Source: Nocardia cyriacigeorgica
GTDB lineage: Bacteria; Actinomycetota; Actinomycetes; Mycobacteriales; Mycobacteriaceae
Direction: 5' to 3'
Assembly: GCF_010868145.1 (NCBI RefSeq)
Contig: NZ_JAAGUY010000006.1
Coordinates: 124,001 to 188,000, forward strand
Length of the DNA: 64,000 nt
Shown here piece by piece: positions 15,547 to 25,508 of the stretch. A program made the position numbers and the translations under genes. The notes beneath the pieces were generated by a model, which made no database searches, was not told the DNA's origin, and saw nothing but the letters and a program-made list of their open reading frames with translations. Numbering within the stretch: the first letter of the stretch is position 1; every line of letters starts with the position of its first letter.

Positions 15547-18500
15547 ATGAACGGCGCCGAGCAGGGGCCACTCTGGCGGCCAGGGGATGTCATCGACGGC
15601 CGGTACAAGGTGGTCCGGCTGGCCGGCCGAGGCGGGATGGGATGGGTTTACCAGGTCGAGCACCTGGAGTGGGGGATCGATCTGGCGATGAAGCAGCTTC
15701 GTCCGGATGTTGTGCTCACCGCCAGAACTCGCCAGATGTTCGAGAAGGAAGCCGAGACATGGGTCGAGGTGGGTCTGCACCCGAATGTCTGCTGCTGCCA
15801 CTACGTTCGTCGGATCGACGGGCTGCCCGTGGTGTTCGCTGACGGCGACGTCACCGTGAAGGTCACCGACTTCGGCCTCGCCCGCGCTCGCCCCGGGGTT
15901 CCCCTGCCCGGGTGGGAGCCCGGCCCAGACGGCGGCGAGATGGCCAGCGTTCAGGTGAGTCGGGCCGGTCTGACACCTGCGTACGCCTCACCGGAACAGT
16001 TGAGGGACAAAGTCGTGAGCCGGCGCACCGATGTCTACAGTTACGCGGTGTCGGTGTTGGAGATGTTCACCGGCACACGGCTTTGGCAGCGCGGCGACGC
16101 GGCGGGACAGACCCTGAACGCCTATCGCCGCGGGGAGGTTGCGAGGCCGGGAATGCCCGCGATGCCTGCCGTCCTCGGCGATCTGCTCGAGCGCTGCCTG
16201 CACCATGACCCGTCCCATCGTCTGAGCGCAGACCCGTCCAATCGACCCGGCTCGATGGCCGGCATCGCCGCGGAGATCTCCGAGATCTACCAGACCGCAA
16301 TGGATTCTGCGTATCCAAGAACGATGCCACCTGCCGCCGACCTCCGTGCCGACGAGCTCAACAACCGGGCGCTCTCGCTGCTCGACCTGGGACGGACAGC
16401 CGAGGCCGAAGCCATGTTCACCGCAGCGCACGAGGCCGACCCGCGGCACCTGGAAGCCACGTACAATGCGGGCCTGCGTCAGTGGCGAACCGGCGCAATC
16501 ACCGACGATGTGCTCGTCAGCAAGCTCGAGGCCGCGCGCACGGCGTCCGGAGACTCCGAGTTGGCCAGTTACCTGCTGGCCGAGGTACATCTGGAGCGCG
16601 GCGCCCTCACCACAGCAGACGAGCTGCTTCGCACTGTCGAGCACATCGCGCCGGAACAGCGCAACATCGCCGGCGCCCTCCGCACACTCCGGTCGGACCG
16701 ACTGACCGACGCGCGCCGCGTCGAAACCCGCACGATGAGCTGGTGGCCCGAGGACGAAAGGTGGGTGACCGAAACCGATGGCCGCGCGGCGAAGTACGCG
16801 CCGAGGACGAAGATCCGATACACCGCGGACGGACAGCGGGCACTGGTTGCCTCCAGGAAACATATCGGGCTCTGGGATATCAGCAGTGGACAGTGCCTGT
16901 GTCGACGGGACGCACCACACAATGACAAGGAGATCGACGTCAGTGCCGATGGGCGCTACGCCCTGTGTGGTCTCGACACCGAGGTGCGGCTGTGGGACCT
17001 GACCCGTGGCCGCGACGTGTGGCAGACCGAAACGCACGAAGGCCCTGCCCCTGGAATCCGATACCTCGGAATGCGGGATTCGGTGCCCATCGCGGCTGTC
17101 TCACTCAGCGCGGATGCCCGCATTGCGGCTACGCAGGCGCGCGGCGGCAATGTGATGATCTGGGACGCGCGTACGGGCATAGTGCGCAGGCAGTTCGGCC
17201 GGGGCGGCCATCTGCGTCGACTGTCCCCGGACGGGCGGTTCGCGCTGATCACCTCCGATGACACAATTCAACTGTGGGACACCGAGACCGGTGTCCCACA
17301 GTGGGAGCTGCACGGGGTGAACGGGGCGGTGCCCGCAGCGATCACCGCGGACGGCCGAACCGTGGCGATGGCCCGCTCGTGCGAGACGAGACCGGGCACC
17401 TGGGAGAACATCGGCCTCATGGATCTCGCCACGGGGCAGGAAGTATGCACGCTGACCGGCCACACCCGCCGGGTGGAGTCGCTGTCCTGGAGCAGTGACG
17501 GCCGTTGGCTGCTCTCCGGCGGAAGCGATGGCACCGCCCGGCTCTGGGAACTGGCCGGCGGCCGCTGCCTGCGCACCTTTCTCGTCCACCGCGAGCTGGA
17601 AGCAACAGGTGCATCTGTCGCCGGATATGGGTCACGCGGTCGCCGCCGATGAGGACATGGTGCGCTGGTCGACCCTGCCGAGCAGGTACACCGCACCGCC
17701 GCAGTTGAGCCGTCCACGCCGACACGAGGAGCTGTCCGCGCTCGACGCCGACGTGACCGCGCTCGTCGATGCCGCGGAATCGGCGATCGCCGCCTGCCGG
17801 TACGCCGATGCGCATGAGCTGCTCACCCGGGCGCGAGCGACCCGCGGCTACGAACGCGCCCCACACGTGCTTGCTGCCTGGCGAGCTCTGTCCGGTGCCC
17901 TTCCGCGTGTTGGTGTGCGGGCGAGCTGGCAGAGGGGTGAATTCCCCGGGCTCGCGGTATCGCCCTCCGCGGTAGACCTGTCGCCGGATGGTGCGCGCCT
18001 GGTATCCGGCGATAGAACCCTACGCGTCTATGAGACCAGCACGGGACGCTGCCTGCGGGAATGGGATACCAGCGAGGGACGCGCCAAGGGAAGGCTCGGC
18101 AATCGCCTGTCCTCGGTGACCGCGGTTCGGTTCAGCTCGGATCAGCAGCGAGTGCTGTCTGCCACCCAGGACGGCGAGATCTGTGTGTGGTCGATCGACA
18201 CCGGCGACTGCCTGATGAGAATCACCGAACAGCAGACCGGAGGTAGCGCCCAGCCGGCCCATTTCAGCGCGGACGGGCGCTGGGCGCTGAGCTGTGACAG
18301 AGCCAAAGCCATTCACCTCTGGGACCTCGACAGCGGTCGATGCGTGAAAACGGTCCCCGGCCATGGCCGCAACGGCTACATCACCACCGATCTATGGGTG
18401 AGTCCGGACGGTCGCCGCGCGGTGTCCGGAAGCTGGGATCGCACGGTGCGGGTGTGGGACTTGGGCACCGGTGAGTGCACGCACGTCCTGGCCGGCCACA

Positions 18501-18877
18501 CGGAGGTCAGATCTGTGTCGTTGAGCCCTGACGGGGGCTTCGTGTTGTCCAGCGGTAATGACCGAACCATCCGGCTGTGGGACCTCGCCTCCGGCGCGTG
18601 TGTGCACGTCCAGCGAGATCTGCCCGCCGACGTGCATACCGTCCGATATGTGTGCGATGGACGCTTCGTCATGGCCGTGATGCCCGGTAGGCCGACGAGC
18701 GTGATCCAGATGTGGGATCCGCGGAGCGGACGGTTCCTGCACACCCTCGACACACGGCAGTCCGGTATCTGGGCGAGTGCGTTCACCCCGGACGGACGGT
18801 TCGCTCTCACCGCAGGCGTAGGCACACCACTGCGGCTGTGGGAGTTCGACTGGGAGCTCGACACGCGTTCGACCTGA
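15547..18877 (+). pseudogene. Ser/Thr protein kinase-WD40 repeat gene, catalytic loop deleted and frameshifted
   Basis: If one base were removed at 17608/17609, the gene would encode about 1109 residues. The kinase N-lobe is present (glycine loop LAGRGGMGWVY, catalytic Lys in DLAMKQL), as is DFG (VTDFGLAR, residue ~108) and the APE-like YASPEQL. However, PVVFA joins directly to DGDVTVKVTDFG, so the hinge, helices D-E and the H-R/Q-D-x-K-P-x-N catalytic loop (~60 residues) are missing. A TPR-like helical part (~270-400) and WD40 repeats follow (x-LWD motifs). Frame 1 ends at 17652; the WD40 protein continues in another frame to 18877. Related Streptomyces proteins, as I recall them, contain the missing segment. 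It is probably non-functional as a kinase. Confidence 0.75.
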
Positions 18878-18947
18878 CCAGGGTCGCCGTTCCTATCGTC
18901 TTCCGCGAGGCGCATGATCGAACACACGCCGACCCACAGGAGGAATC

Positions 18948-19964
18948 GTGGAGACCACTCGTATCGTGCTCGCGTCCCGTCCGGTCGGTGCGCCGCAACC
19001 GGAGAACTTCCGCACCGAAACGGTCGAGCTGCCCGCGCCCGGTGAGGGGCAGGCCCTGCTCGAGACGCTGTATCTGTCGTTGGATCCGTACATGCGTGGA
19101 CGGATGAGCGATGCGCCGTCCTATGCGGCGCCGGTGGCGATCGACGCGACGATGGTGGGTGCCACCGTGTCCAGAGTGCTGGAATCGCGGGACACGGCGG
19201 TGCGCCCCGGCGACATCGTGCTCGGATACGGCGGCTGGCAGACGCATTCGGTGGAACCGGCGGCGTATCTGCGCACGCTCGATTCGCGGCGAGCGCCGGT
19301 GACGACGGCGCTCGGCGTGCTCGGGATGCCCGGATTCACCGCCTACGCGGGCCTGCGCAATATCGGTCAACCGTCCGCCGGTGAGACGGTCGTAGTGGCC
19401 GCGGCGACCGGGCCGGTCGGGTCGGCGGTCGGTCAGATCGCGAAGCTCGAGGGCGCCCGTACCGTCGGGATCGCCGGTGGCCCGGAGAAGGTCCGGCTGC
19501 TGACCGAGAAGTTCGGCTTCGACGCCGCCATCGACCATCGGGCCAACGACTTCGCCGAGCAACTGGCCGCCGCTACCCCGGACGGTATCGACGTGTACTT
19601 CGAGAACGTCGGCGGCGCAGTTCTGGACGCGGTGCTGCCGAGACTCAACAGTTTCGCCCGGATCCCGGTCTGCGGACTGGCCGCCGCCTACAACGCGACC
19701 GAACTGCCGCCGGGTCCCGACCGGCTCGGTCTGCTCATGGGGTTGATTCTGCGCATGAGCTTGACCGTCCGTGGCTTCATCCAGACCGAGTTCGCGCCGA
19801 CTCAAATGGCGGAATTCCTCGACCACGCCACCACGTGGGTCGCCGATGGGCGACTGGCGTACCTGGAGGACATCGTCGATGGTCTGGACCAAGCGGTGCC
19901 TGCGTTTCAGGGTCTGCTCGTCGGCAAGAACGTTGGGAAGTTGCTGGTACGAGTTTCTCGGTAA
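18948..19964 (+). CDS. NADP-dependent MDR oxidoreductase (CurA / leukotriene B4 12-hydroxydehydrogenase type)
   Basis: The 338-residue protein is a zinc-free MDR enzyme. It has the N-terminal LETLYLSLDPYMRGRMSD signature, GMPGFTAYAGL, the NADP site AAATGPVGSAVGQIAKLEGARTVGIAGG, and FENVGGAVLDAVL. The family reduces alpha,beta-unsaturated ketones with NADPH; the natural substrate here is unknown. The start is GTG 18948 with AGGAGGAA upstream. It precedes the cobN riboswitch but has no evident link with cobalamin. Confidence 0.9.
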   Translation: METTRIVLASRPVGAPQPENFRTETVELPAPGEGQALLETLYLSLDPYMRGRMSDAPSYAAPVAIDATMVGATVSRVLESRDTAVRPGDIVLGYGGWQTHSVEPAAYLRTLDSRRAPVTTALGVLGMPGFTAYAGLRNIGQPSAGETVVVAAATGPVGSAVGQIAKLEGARTVGIAGGPEKVRLLTEKFGFDAAIDHRANDFAEQLAAATPDGIDVYFENVGGAVLDAVLPRLNSFARIPVCGLAAAYNATELPPGPDRLGLLMGLILRMSLTVRGFIQTEFAPTQMAEFLDHATTWVADGRLAYLEDIVDGLDQAVPAFQGLLVGKNVGKLLVRVSR

Positions 19965-19996
19965 CCGGGCGATGCGGGCAGCCCTCAGTGCGCGCG

Positions 19997-20112
19997 GTAG
20001 CATCCGGGGGCTCGGCGGGCGATGAGGAAACCGGTGAAACTCCGGTGCGGTCGCGCCACTGTGAACAGCCAGACCCTCTCCGGCGAGCGATAACCCGTTG
20101 GGCGCGTCACCC
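19997..20112 (+). ncRNA. Cobalamin (AdoCbl) riboswitch in the cobN leader
   Basis: The conserved core is present in order: GAGGAA followed by CCGGTGAAACTCCGGTGCGG, and the B12 box GCCACTGT at 20055-20062, then a downstream arm with AGCCAGA. The element ends just before the GAGGAAGG ribosome site of cobN, which suggests control of translation initiation. The class is well known upstream of B12 biosynthesis genes, where cobalamin binding lowers expression. Ends are approximate because I could not fold it. Confidence 0.9.
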
Positions 20113-20128
20113 GAGGAAGGTCTCACCC

Positions 20129-23100
20129 GTGATCCTGCTGCTGTCCACCTCCGATACCGATCTGCTGAGCGCGCGCGCCAGCGGCGCCGACTACCGGTGG
20201 GGTAATCCGGCGCGGCTGCTGGTGGCGGACCTGCCCGCGTTGCTCGACGGTGCCGACCTCGTCATCGTGCGCATCCTCGGCGGTAAGCGGGCCTGGGAAG
20301 AGGGACTGGAGGCAATCCGCACCAGCGGCGTGCCGATGGTGGCGCTCGGCGGCGAGCTGGCGCCCGACGCCGAGCTGATGGAATGTTCGACGGTCCCGGT
20401 GGGCGTCGCCGCCGACGCGCACAACTACCTCGCCGCAGGCGGCTCGCAGAATCTGCGGCAACTGCACAACTTCTTGTCCGATACGGTGCTGCTCACCGGT
20501 CACGGCTTCGAGCCGCCGGTGCAGTTGCCCAGCTGGGGAGAGCTCGAGCGCGATGCCGCCGAGGTCGATGGCCCCACTGTTGCGGTCATCTACTACCGCG
20601 CCCAGCATCTCGCGGGCAATACCGCCTACATCGACGCCCTGTGCACCGCCATCGAAGAGGCCGGTGCCCGCCCGCTGCCGCTGTATTGCGCGTCGCTGCG
20701 CACGGCCGAGCCGGAATTGCTCACCACTCTGCGCAGTGCGGATGCCCTGGTCGTCACCGTACTTGCGGCGGGTGGCACGAAACCCGCGACCGCATCCGCC
20801 GGTGGTGACGACGAGGCCTGGGATGTGGGTGCCCTCGCCGAGCTCGATGTGCCGATTCTGCAGGGCCTGTGCCTCACCAGTGGCCGCGAGCAGTGGGATG
20901 CCAATGACGACGGCTTGTCTCCGCTGGATGTGGCGACCCAGGTCGCGGTGCCGGAATTCGACGGCCGCATCATCACCGTCCCGTTCTCGTTCAAGGAATT
21001 CGACGCCGAAGGACTGTCCACCTACGTCCCCGACCTGGAGCGGGCCGCGCGTGTGGCGGGCATCGCCACACGTCACGCGCGACTGCGTCATATCCCGGCC
21101 GCCGAGAAGCGGCTGGCGCTCATGCTCTCGGCCTATCCCACCAAGCACGCCCGCATCGGCAATGCCGTCGGCCTGGATACCCCCGCCAGCGCGATCCGGT
21201 TGCTCACCGAATTGCGCGCCGCCGGATACGACCTGGGTGATTCGGCCGAAATCCCCGGTCTCGACGACCGCGACGGTGACGCATTGATCCACGCTCTCAT
21301 CGCAGCGGGCGGGCAGGACCCCGACTGGCTCACCGCCGAACAGCTGGAGGGCAACCCGATCCGCATCGGCGCCGCCACCTACACCGCATGGTTCGACTCG
21401 CTGCCGCAGGATCTGCGTGCGGCCGTCGTCGACGCGTGGGGTCCGCCGCCCGGCGAACTGTACGTGGACCGTTCCGGCGATCCGCGGGGGGAGATCGTCA
21501 TCGCGGCACTGCGTTTCGGCAATGTCGTGTTGATGGTGCAGCCACCGCGCGGCTTCGGAGAGAACCCCGTCGCCATCTACCACGACCCCGATCTTCCGCC
21601 GAGCCACCACTATCTGGCTGCCTACCGCTGGCTGTCGGCACCGGAGTCGGCGGGCGGTTTCGGTGCCGACGCCATGGTGCATCTGGGCAAACACGGCAAC
21701 CTGGAATGGCTGCCAGGTAAGACGCTCGGCATGTCCGCCTCCTGCGGCACCGATGCGGCCCTCGGTGATCTGCCGCTGATCTACCCGTTCCTGGTCAACG
21801 ATCCGGGCGAAGGCACCCAGGCCAAGCGGCGCGCCCACGCCACCCTGGTCGATCACCTGATCCCGCCGATGGCGCGCGCCGAGAGCTATGGCGACATCTC
21901 CCGGCTGGAGCAGCTGCTCGACGAGCACGCCAACATCTCCACCCTCGACCCGGCGAAGCTGCCCGCGATCCGCCAGCAGATCTGGACGCTCATGCGCGCG
22001 GCCAAAATGGATCACGACCTCGGCCTGGCCGAACGTCCGGATGAAGACGTCTTCGACGATATGCTGCTGCACGTCGACGGCTGGCTGTGCGAGATCAAGG
22101 ACGTCCAGATCCGCGACGGCCTGCATGTACTCGGTCAGGCGCCCGAGGGCGAGACCGAGGTCGACCTGGTGTTGGCGATGTTGCGGGCGCGGCAGCTGTG
22201 GGGCGGGGAACGTAATGTCCCCGGCCTGCGGGAGGCGTTGGGGCTGAGCGAATCCGGCAGTGAGGTTCGCGAGCGGGTCGATGTCGTCGAGAGTCAGGCG
22301 CGCGGGCTGGTCGCCGCACTGCAGGCGGCGGACTGGTCGGTGGATGCCGTCGACGGGTTGGTCGATGAATTCGCCGCCGAGCTAGCGGTGAGCGGCGTGG
22401 CGTCGGCGGCGGATGCGAATGCAACCCGGGCAAATCCCGTCGACGGGGCGAGCGGGCGGGCATCGCGCTTCGATGACGTCCGTTCCGTGCTGCGTTTCGC
22501 CGCAACAGAGGTGGTGCCGCGGCTGCGCGAGACCGGAGTCGAGATCGATCGTGTCCTGCACGCTCTCAATGGCGGATTCATCCCGGCCGGGCCGAGCGGT
22601 TCACCGCTGCGCGGCTTGATCAATGTGTTGCCCACCGGCCGTAATTTCTACTCTGTCGACCCCAAGGCCGTCCCGTCGCGCCTGGCGTGGGAAACCGGTC
22701 AGGCCATGGCGGATTCGCTGCTCGAGCGCTACCGCACCGATCACGGCGAATACCCGACCTCGGTGGGTTTGTCGGTGTGGGGCACCTCGGCCATGCGGAC
22801 CTCCGGCGACGATATCGCGGAGGTTCTCGCGCTGCTCGGCGTGCGTCCGGTCTGGGACGAGGCGAGCCGTCGCGTCACCACCCTCGAGGTGATCCCGCTC
22901 GCCGAACTCGGACGTCCGCGCATCGATGTGACGGTGCGCATCAGCGGGTTCTTCCGTGATGCCTTCCCGCACGTCCTGGCCCTGCTCGACGACGCGGTGC
23001 GCCTCGTGGCGGACCTCGACGAACCTGCCGAGTCCAACTATGTGCGCGCCCATGCGCAGGCCGACCTCGCCGACCACGGAGACGAACGCCGTGCCACCAC

Positions 23101-23812
23101 GCGCATCTTCGGTTCCAAACCCGGCACCTATGGCGCGGGCCTGCTCCAGCTCATCGACTCCAAGAGCTGGCGCACCGATGATGATCTCGCGCAGGTCTAC
23201 ACCACCTGGGGCGGCTACGCCTACGGCCGCGACCTCGACGGCGCCCCCGCCGCCGACGATATGCGCACCGCATACCGCCGGATCACCGTGGCAGCCAAGA
23301 ACACCGACACCCGCGAGCACGATATCGCCGACTCCGACGACTACTTCCAGTTCCACGGCGGCATGGTGGCCACGGTCCGGGCGCTCACCGGAAAGAACCC
23401 CGAGGCCTACATCGGCGACAGCACCCGCCCGGATGCTGTGCGCACCCGCACGCTGTCGGAGGAGACCTCCCGGGTGTTCCGGGCCCGCGTGGTGAACCCG
23501 CGCTGGCTCGAAGCCATGCGCAGGCACGGGTACAAGGGTGCGTTCGAGATGGCGGCGACCGTCGACTACCTGTTCGGCTACGACGCCACCACCGATGTGG
23601 TCGCGGACTGGATGTATGAGAAGTTGGCGGAAAGCTACGTCTTCGACGACGTCAACCGCCAGTTCATGGAGCAGTCCAATCCGTGGGCACTGCACGGAAT
23701 CGCCGAGCGCCTGCTCGAGGCGGCCGAACGCAAGCTCTGGGACGCCCCCGAGCAGGGAACCCTGGACCGGCTTCGTCAGATCTATCTGGAGACCGAGGGT
23801 GAGCTGGAGTAG
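20129..23812 (+). CDS. cobN: Cobaltochelatase subunit CobN
   Basis: CobN is the large subunit of the ATP-dependent chelatase that inserts cobalt into hydrogenobyrinic acid a,c-diamide. The 1227-residue protein starts VILLLSTSDTDLL and carries the CobN/BchH signature LGKHGNLEWLPGK (~residue 520), FHGGMVATVRALTGKNPEAYIGD and the C-terminal GAFEMAATVDYLFGYDATT. GTG 20129 is chosen over an earlier open frame because GAGGAAGG lies 8 nt upstream and the extra codons would run through the riboswitch. No CobS/CobT genes are in the window; in actinobacteria a ChlID-like partner is usual. Confidence 0.96.
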   Translation: MILLLSTSDTDLLSARASGADYRWGNPARLLVADLPALLDGADLVIVRILGGKRAWEEGLEAIRTSGVPMVALGGELAPDAELMECSTVPVGVAADAHNYLAAGGSQNLRQLHNFLSDTVLLTGHGFEPPVQLPSWGELERDAAEVDGPTVAVIYYRAQHLAGNTAYIDALCTAIEEAGARPLPLYCASLRTAEPELLTTLRSADALVVTVLAAGGTKPATASAGGDDEAWDVGALAELDVPILQGLCLTSGREQWDANDDGLSPLDVATQVAVPEFDGRIITVPFSFKEFDAEGLSTYVPDLERAARVAGIATRHARLRHIPAAEKRLALMLSAYPTKHARIGNAVGLDTPASAIRLLTELRAAGYDLGDSAEIPGLDDRDGDALIHALIAAGGQDPDWLTAEQLEGNPIRIGAATYTAWFDSLPQDLRAAVVDAWGPPPGELYVDRSGDPRGEIVIAALRFGNVVLMVQPPRGFGENPVAIYHDPDLPPSHHYLAAYRWLSAPESAGGFGADAMVHLGKHGNLEWLPGKTLGMSASCGTDAALGDLPLIYPFLVNDPGEGTQAKRRAHATLVDHLIPPMARAESYGDISRLEQLLDEHANISTLDPAKLPAIRQQIWTLMRAAKMDHDLGLAERPDEDVFDDMLLHVDGWLCEIKDVQIRDGLHVLGQAPEGETEVDLVLAMLRARQLWGGERNVPGLREALGLSESGSEVRERVDVVESQARGLVAALQAADWSVDAVDGLVDEFAAELAVSGVASAADANATRANPVDGASGRASRFDDVRSVLRFAATEVVPRLRETGVEIDRVLHALNGGFIPAGPSGSPLRGLINVLPTGRNFYSVDPKAVPSRLAWETGQAMADSLLERYRTDHGEYPTSVGLSVWGTSAMRTSGDDIAEVLALLGVRPVWDEASRRVTTLEVIPLAELGRPRIDVTVRISGFFRDAFPHVLALLDDAVRLVADLDEPAESNYVRAHAQADLADHGDERRATTRIFGSKPGTYGAGLLQLIDSKSWRTDDDLAQVYTTWGGYAYGRDLDGAPAADDMRTAYRRITVAAKNTDTREHDIADSDDYFQFHGGMVATVRALTGKNPEAYIGDSTRPDAVRTRTLSEETSRVFRARVVNPRWLEAMRRHGYKGAFEMAATVDYLFGYDATTDVVADWMYEKLAESYVFDDVNRQFMEQSNPWALHGIAERLLEAAERKLWDAPEQGTLDRLRQIYLETEGELE

Positions 23813-23994
23813 GTGGCGGCAGAGCCGGGGCGTCGACGCCGGAGATTCCTCGTCGCGCCCCGCGCCATCGATCCGGCATCGTGGGCGGCCTGTCCGGCGA
23901 GCCGCCGGTGGCTGCCCAGTACGCCCGCGGGCGTAGCCGCGGATCTGCCTGTGGGCAGATGTCGGCTCCCACGCCGCGCCCTACCGTTTTCGGT

Positions 23995-24381
23995 ATGACA
24001 TGGAACGAACTGGCATCCAGCAAATACGCCCTGCTCACGACCTACAAGAAGGACGGCACACCGGTGGGGACACCGGTGTGGGTGGCGCCGGACGGCGACC
24101 GCATTCTGGTGTGGACCAACCAGGGATCGTGGAAGGTCAAGCGGATACGCCGCAATCCTCAGGTGATGCTGCAGGAATGCGATAACCGCGGCCGCACCGA
24201 CGGCGGCGGCGAGATCCGGGCCGGGACAGCGACGATCCTCGATGCCGATAACAGCCAGCACGTGCGGGATGTGGTGGCGAGCAAGTACGGCATCCTCGGC
24301 GCCCTCGCCATCGGCGGCCACAAGTTGTTGCGCGGTGCCGACGCCTCGGTGGGTATCGCGATCGCCGAACGCGCCGCCTGA
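23995..24381 (+). CDS. PPOX-class F420-dependent flavoprotein oxidoreductase
   Basis: The 128-residue protein is a split-barrel FMN/F420 protein. The motifs are YALLTTYKKDGTPVGTPVWVAPDGDRILVWT and the phosphate-binding SWKVKRIRRNPQVMLQ, ending KYGILGAL. Members reduce diverse cofactors or substrates with F420H2; the substrate is unknown. The start is ATG 23995 with TACCGT ending 7 nt upstream and no ribosome site, so it is probably leaderless. A paralogue lies at 27815-28198. It resembles, from memory, the PPOX gene found next to cobN in M. tuberculosis. Confidence 0.9.
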   Translation: MTWNELASSKYALLTTYKKDGTPVGTPVWVAPDGDRILVWTNQGSWKVKRIRRNPQVMLQECDNRGRTDGGGEIRAGTATILDADNSQHVRDVVASKYGILGALAIGGHKLLRGADASVGIAIAERAA

Positions 24382-24388
24382 CGCGGGA

Positions 24389-24652
24389 TCAGGCGGATTC
24401 GGCCAAACTGCCCGACATCCAGATGGCGGCGAGTTCATCCAGCGGCAGGTCGAGCACCTGACTCAAGGCCACCACCGTGCCGAACGCGGGGGAGGGCAGG
24501 CGGCCGGTTTCGATCTTGCGCAACGTCTCCGGGGAAATACCTGCCGCGCGAGCGGCGTCGACGAGATCGCGGCCACCGCGCGCGGTCCGCAATCGGGCAC
24601 CGAGCCGGCGACCGGCCTCCACCTGGGCGGGAGTCAAGGGCAGACGAACCAT
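24389..24652 (-). CDS. Small XRE-type helix-turn-helix regulator
   Basis: The 87-residue protein is little more than a DNA-binding domain: VDAARAAGISPETLRKIETGRLPSPAFGTVVALSQVL is a lambda-repressor-like HTH. It is divergent from a methionine aminopeptidase gene (64-76 bp gap). Two palindromes in that gap flank its predicted promoter; TAGGGT (complement of 24659-24664) ends 6 nt before the ATG, so it is probably leaderless. It should repress itself and the neighbour. Confidence 0.88.
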   Translation of the reverse strand: MVRLPLTPAQVEAGRRLGARLRTARGGRDLVDAARAAGISPETLRKIETGRLPSPAFGTVVALSQVLDLPLDELAAIWMSGSLAESA

Positions 24653-24669
24653 GCAACCACCCTACGGCT

Positions 24670-24704
24670 GGTATTTAAATACCGCAATCTGGTATTAAAA
24701 TACC
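24670..24704. promoter_or_regulatory. Twin GGTATT/AATACC palindromes between XRE and map
   Basis: GGTATTTAAATACC (24670-24683) is a perfect 14-bp palindrome. GGTATTAAAATACC (24691-24704) has perfect 6-bp arms. Centres are 21 bp apart, two helical turns, so dimers would bind the same face. They are strikingly AT-rich for this genome. The first lies between the expected -10 and -35 of the XRE gene; the second is 25 bp before the map start. Confidence 0.7.
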
Positions 24705-24728
24705 GATGATGTCGATGTGGAGGTTGTG

Positions 24729-25496
24729 ATGGTCGAGTTGAAGTCGCCCGAGGAGATCGAGCGGATGGCGGTGACGGGGCGGTTCGTCGCCGAGACGTTG
24801 GCCGAGTTGCGGGTTCGTACGGCGGTGGGGGTGAACCTGCTGGAACTCGAGGCGGTGGTGCGCGAGCGGATCCGGCAGCGCGGTGCGCAGTCGTGCTATT
24901 GGGACTATGCGCCGTCCTTCGGTCGCGGACCGTTCCGCAATACGGTATGTCTGTCGGTGAATGATGCGGTGCTGCACGGACTTCCGTTCGATTACGCGTT
25001 ACGCGACGGCGATGTGCTGACCATGGATCTCGCCGTCTCCATCGATGGGTGGGTCGCGGATTCGGCCTCGACCGTGGTGGTCGGAACCGCCGCTGACGAG
25101 GATCTGCGTCTGGTGCGGGCCACCGAGGAGGCCCTCGACGCCGCGATCGAGGTGGCGCTGCCGGGTAATCGGATCGGTGACATCTCCGCGGCCATTTCGG
25201 CGGTCGCATCAGCCTACGGCTACCCGGTCAATAACGAATTCGGCGGGCACGGACTCGGACGCACCATGCATGAGGATCCGCACGTGTCCAATGTCGGTCG
25301 CGCCGGCCGCGGATTTCCGCTGCGGCCCGGGCTGACTATTGCCATAGAGCCGTGGTTCGCGCGCACCACCGATCGCATCGTCACCGATCCCGATGGATGG
25401 ACGATCCGCTCGGCGGATGGGTCGCGGACGGCGCATTCCGAACACACGGTGGCGATCACCGAGGGCGGGCCGCGGATCCTGACGCTGGCGGAATGA
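24729..25496 (+). CDS. map: Type I methionine aminopeptidase
   Basis: The enzyme removes N-terminal methionine. The 255-residue protein has all five metal ligands: the two Asp, 11 residues apart, in MDLAVSIDGWVAD; His in GGHGLGRTMHEDP; Glu in IAIEPWF; and Glu in SEHTVAI. ATG 24729 has GGAGG 5 nt upstream; GTG 24717 is less likely. It lacks an N-terminal zinc finger. Location next to a private XRE regulator, far from secY-adk, suggests a second, regulated copy. Confidence 0.92.
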   Translation: MVELKSPEEIERMAVTGRFVAETLAELRVRTAVGVNLLELEAVVRERIRQRGAQSCYWDYAPSFGRGPFRNTVCLSVNDAVLHGLPFDYALRDGDVLTMDLAVSIDGWVADSASTVVVGTAADEDLRLVRATEEALDAAIEVALPGNRIGDISAAISAVASAYGYPVNNEFGGHGLGRTMHEDPHVSNVGRAGRGFPLRPGLTIAIEPWFARTTDRIVTDPDGWTIRSADGSRTAHSEHTVAITEGGPRILTLAE

Positions 25497-25508
25497 ACAC
25501 CCGGCTGA

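Noticed and set aside
17495..18877. The downstream WD40 frame as an independent gene
   Set aside because: Its first codons overlap the upstream WD40 frame out of phase, and one-base correction at 17608 joins the repeats smoothly.
19835..20128. 98 extra N-terminal codons for cobN
   Set aside because: They overlap the upstream oxidoreductase gene and the riboswitch; GTG 20129 has a ribosome site and matches the family start.
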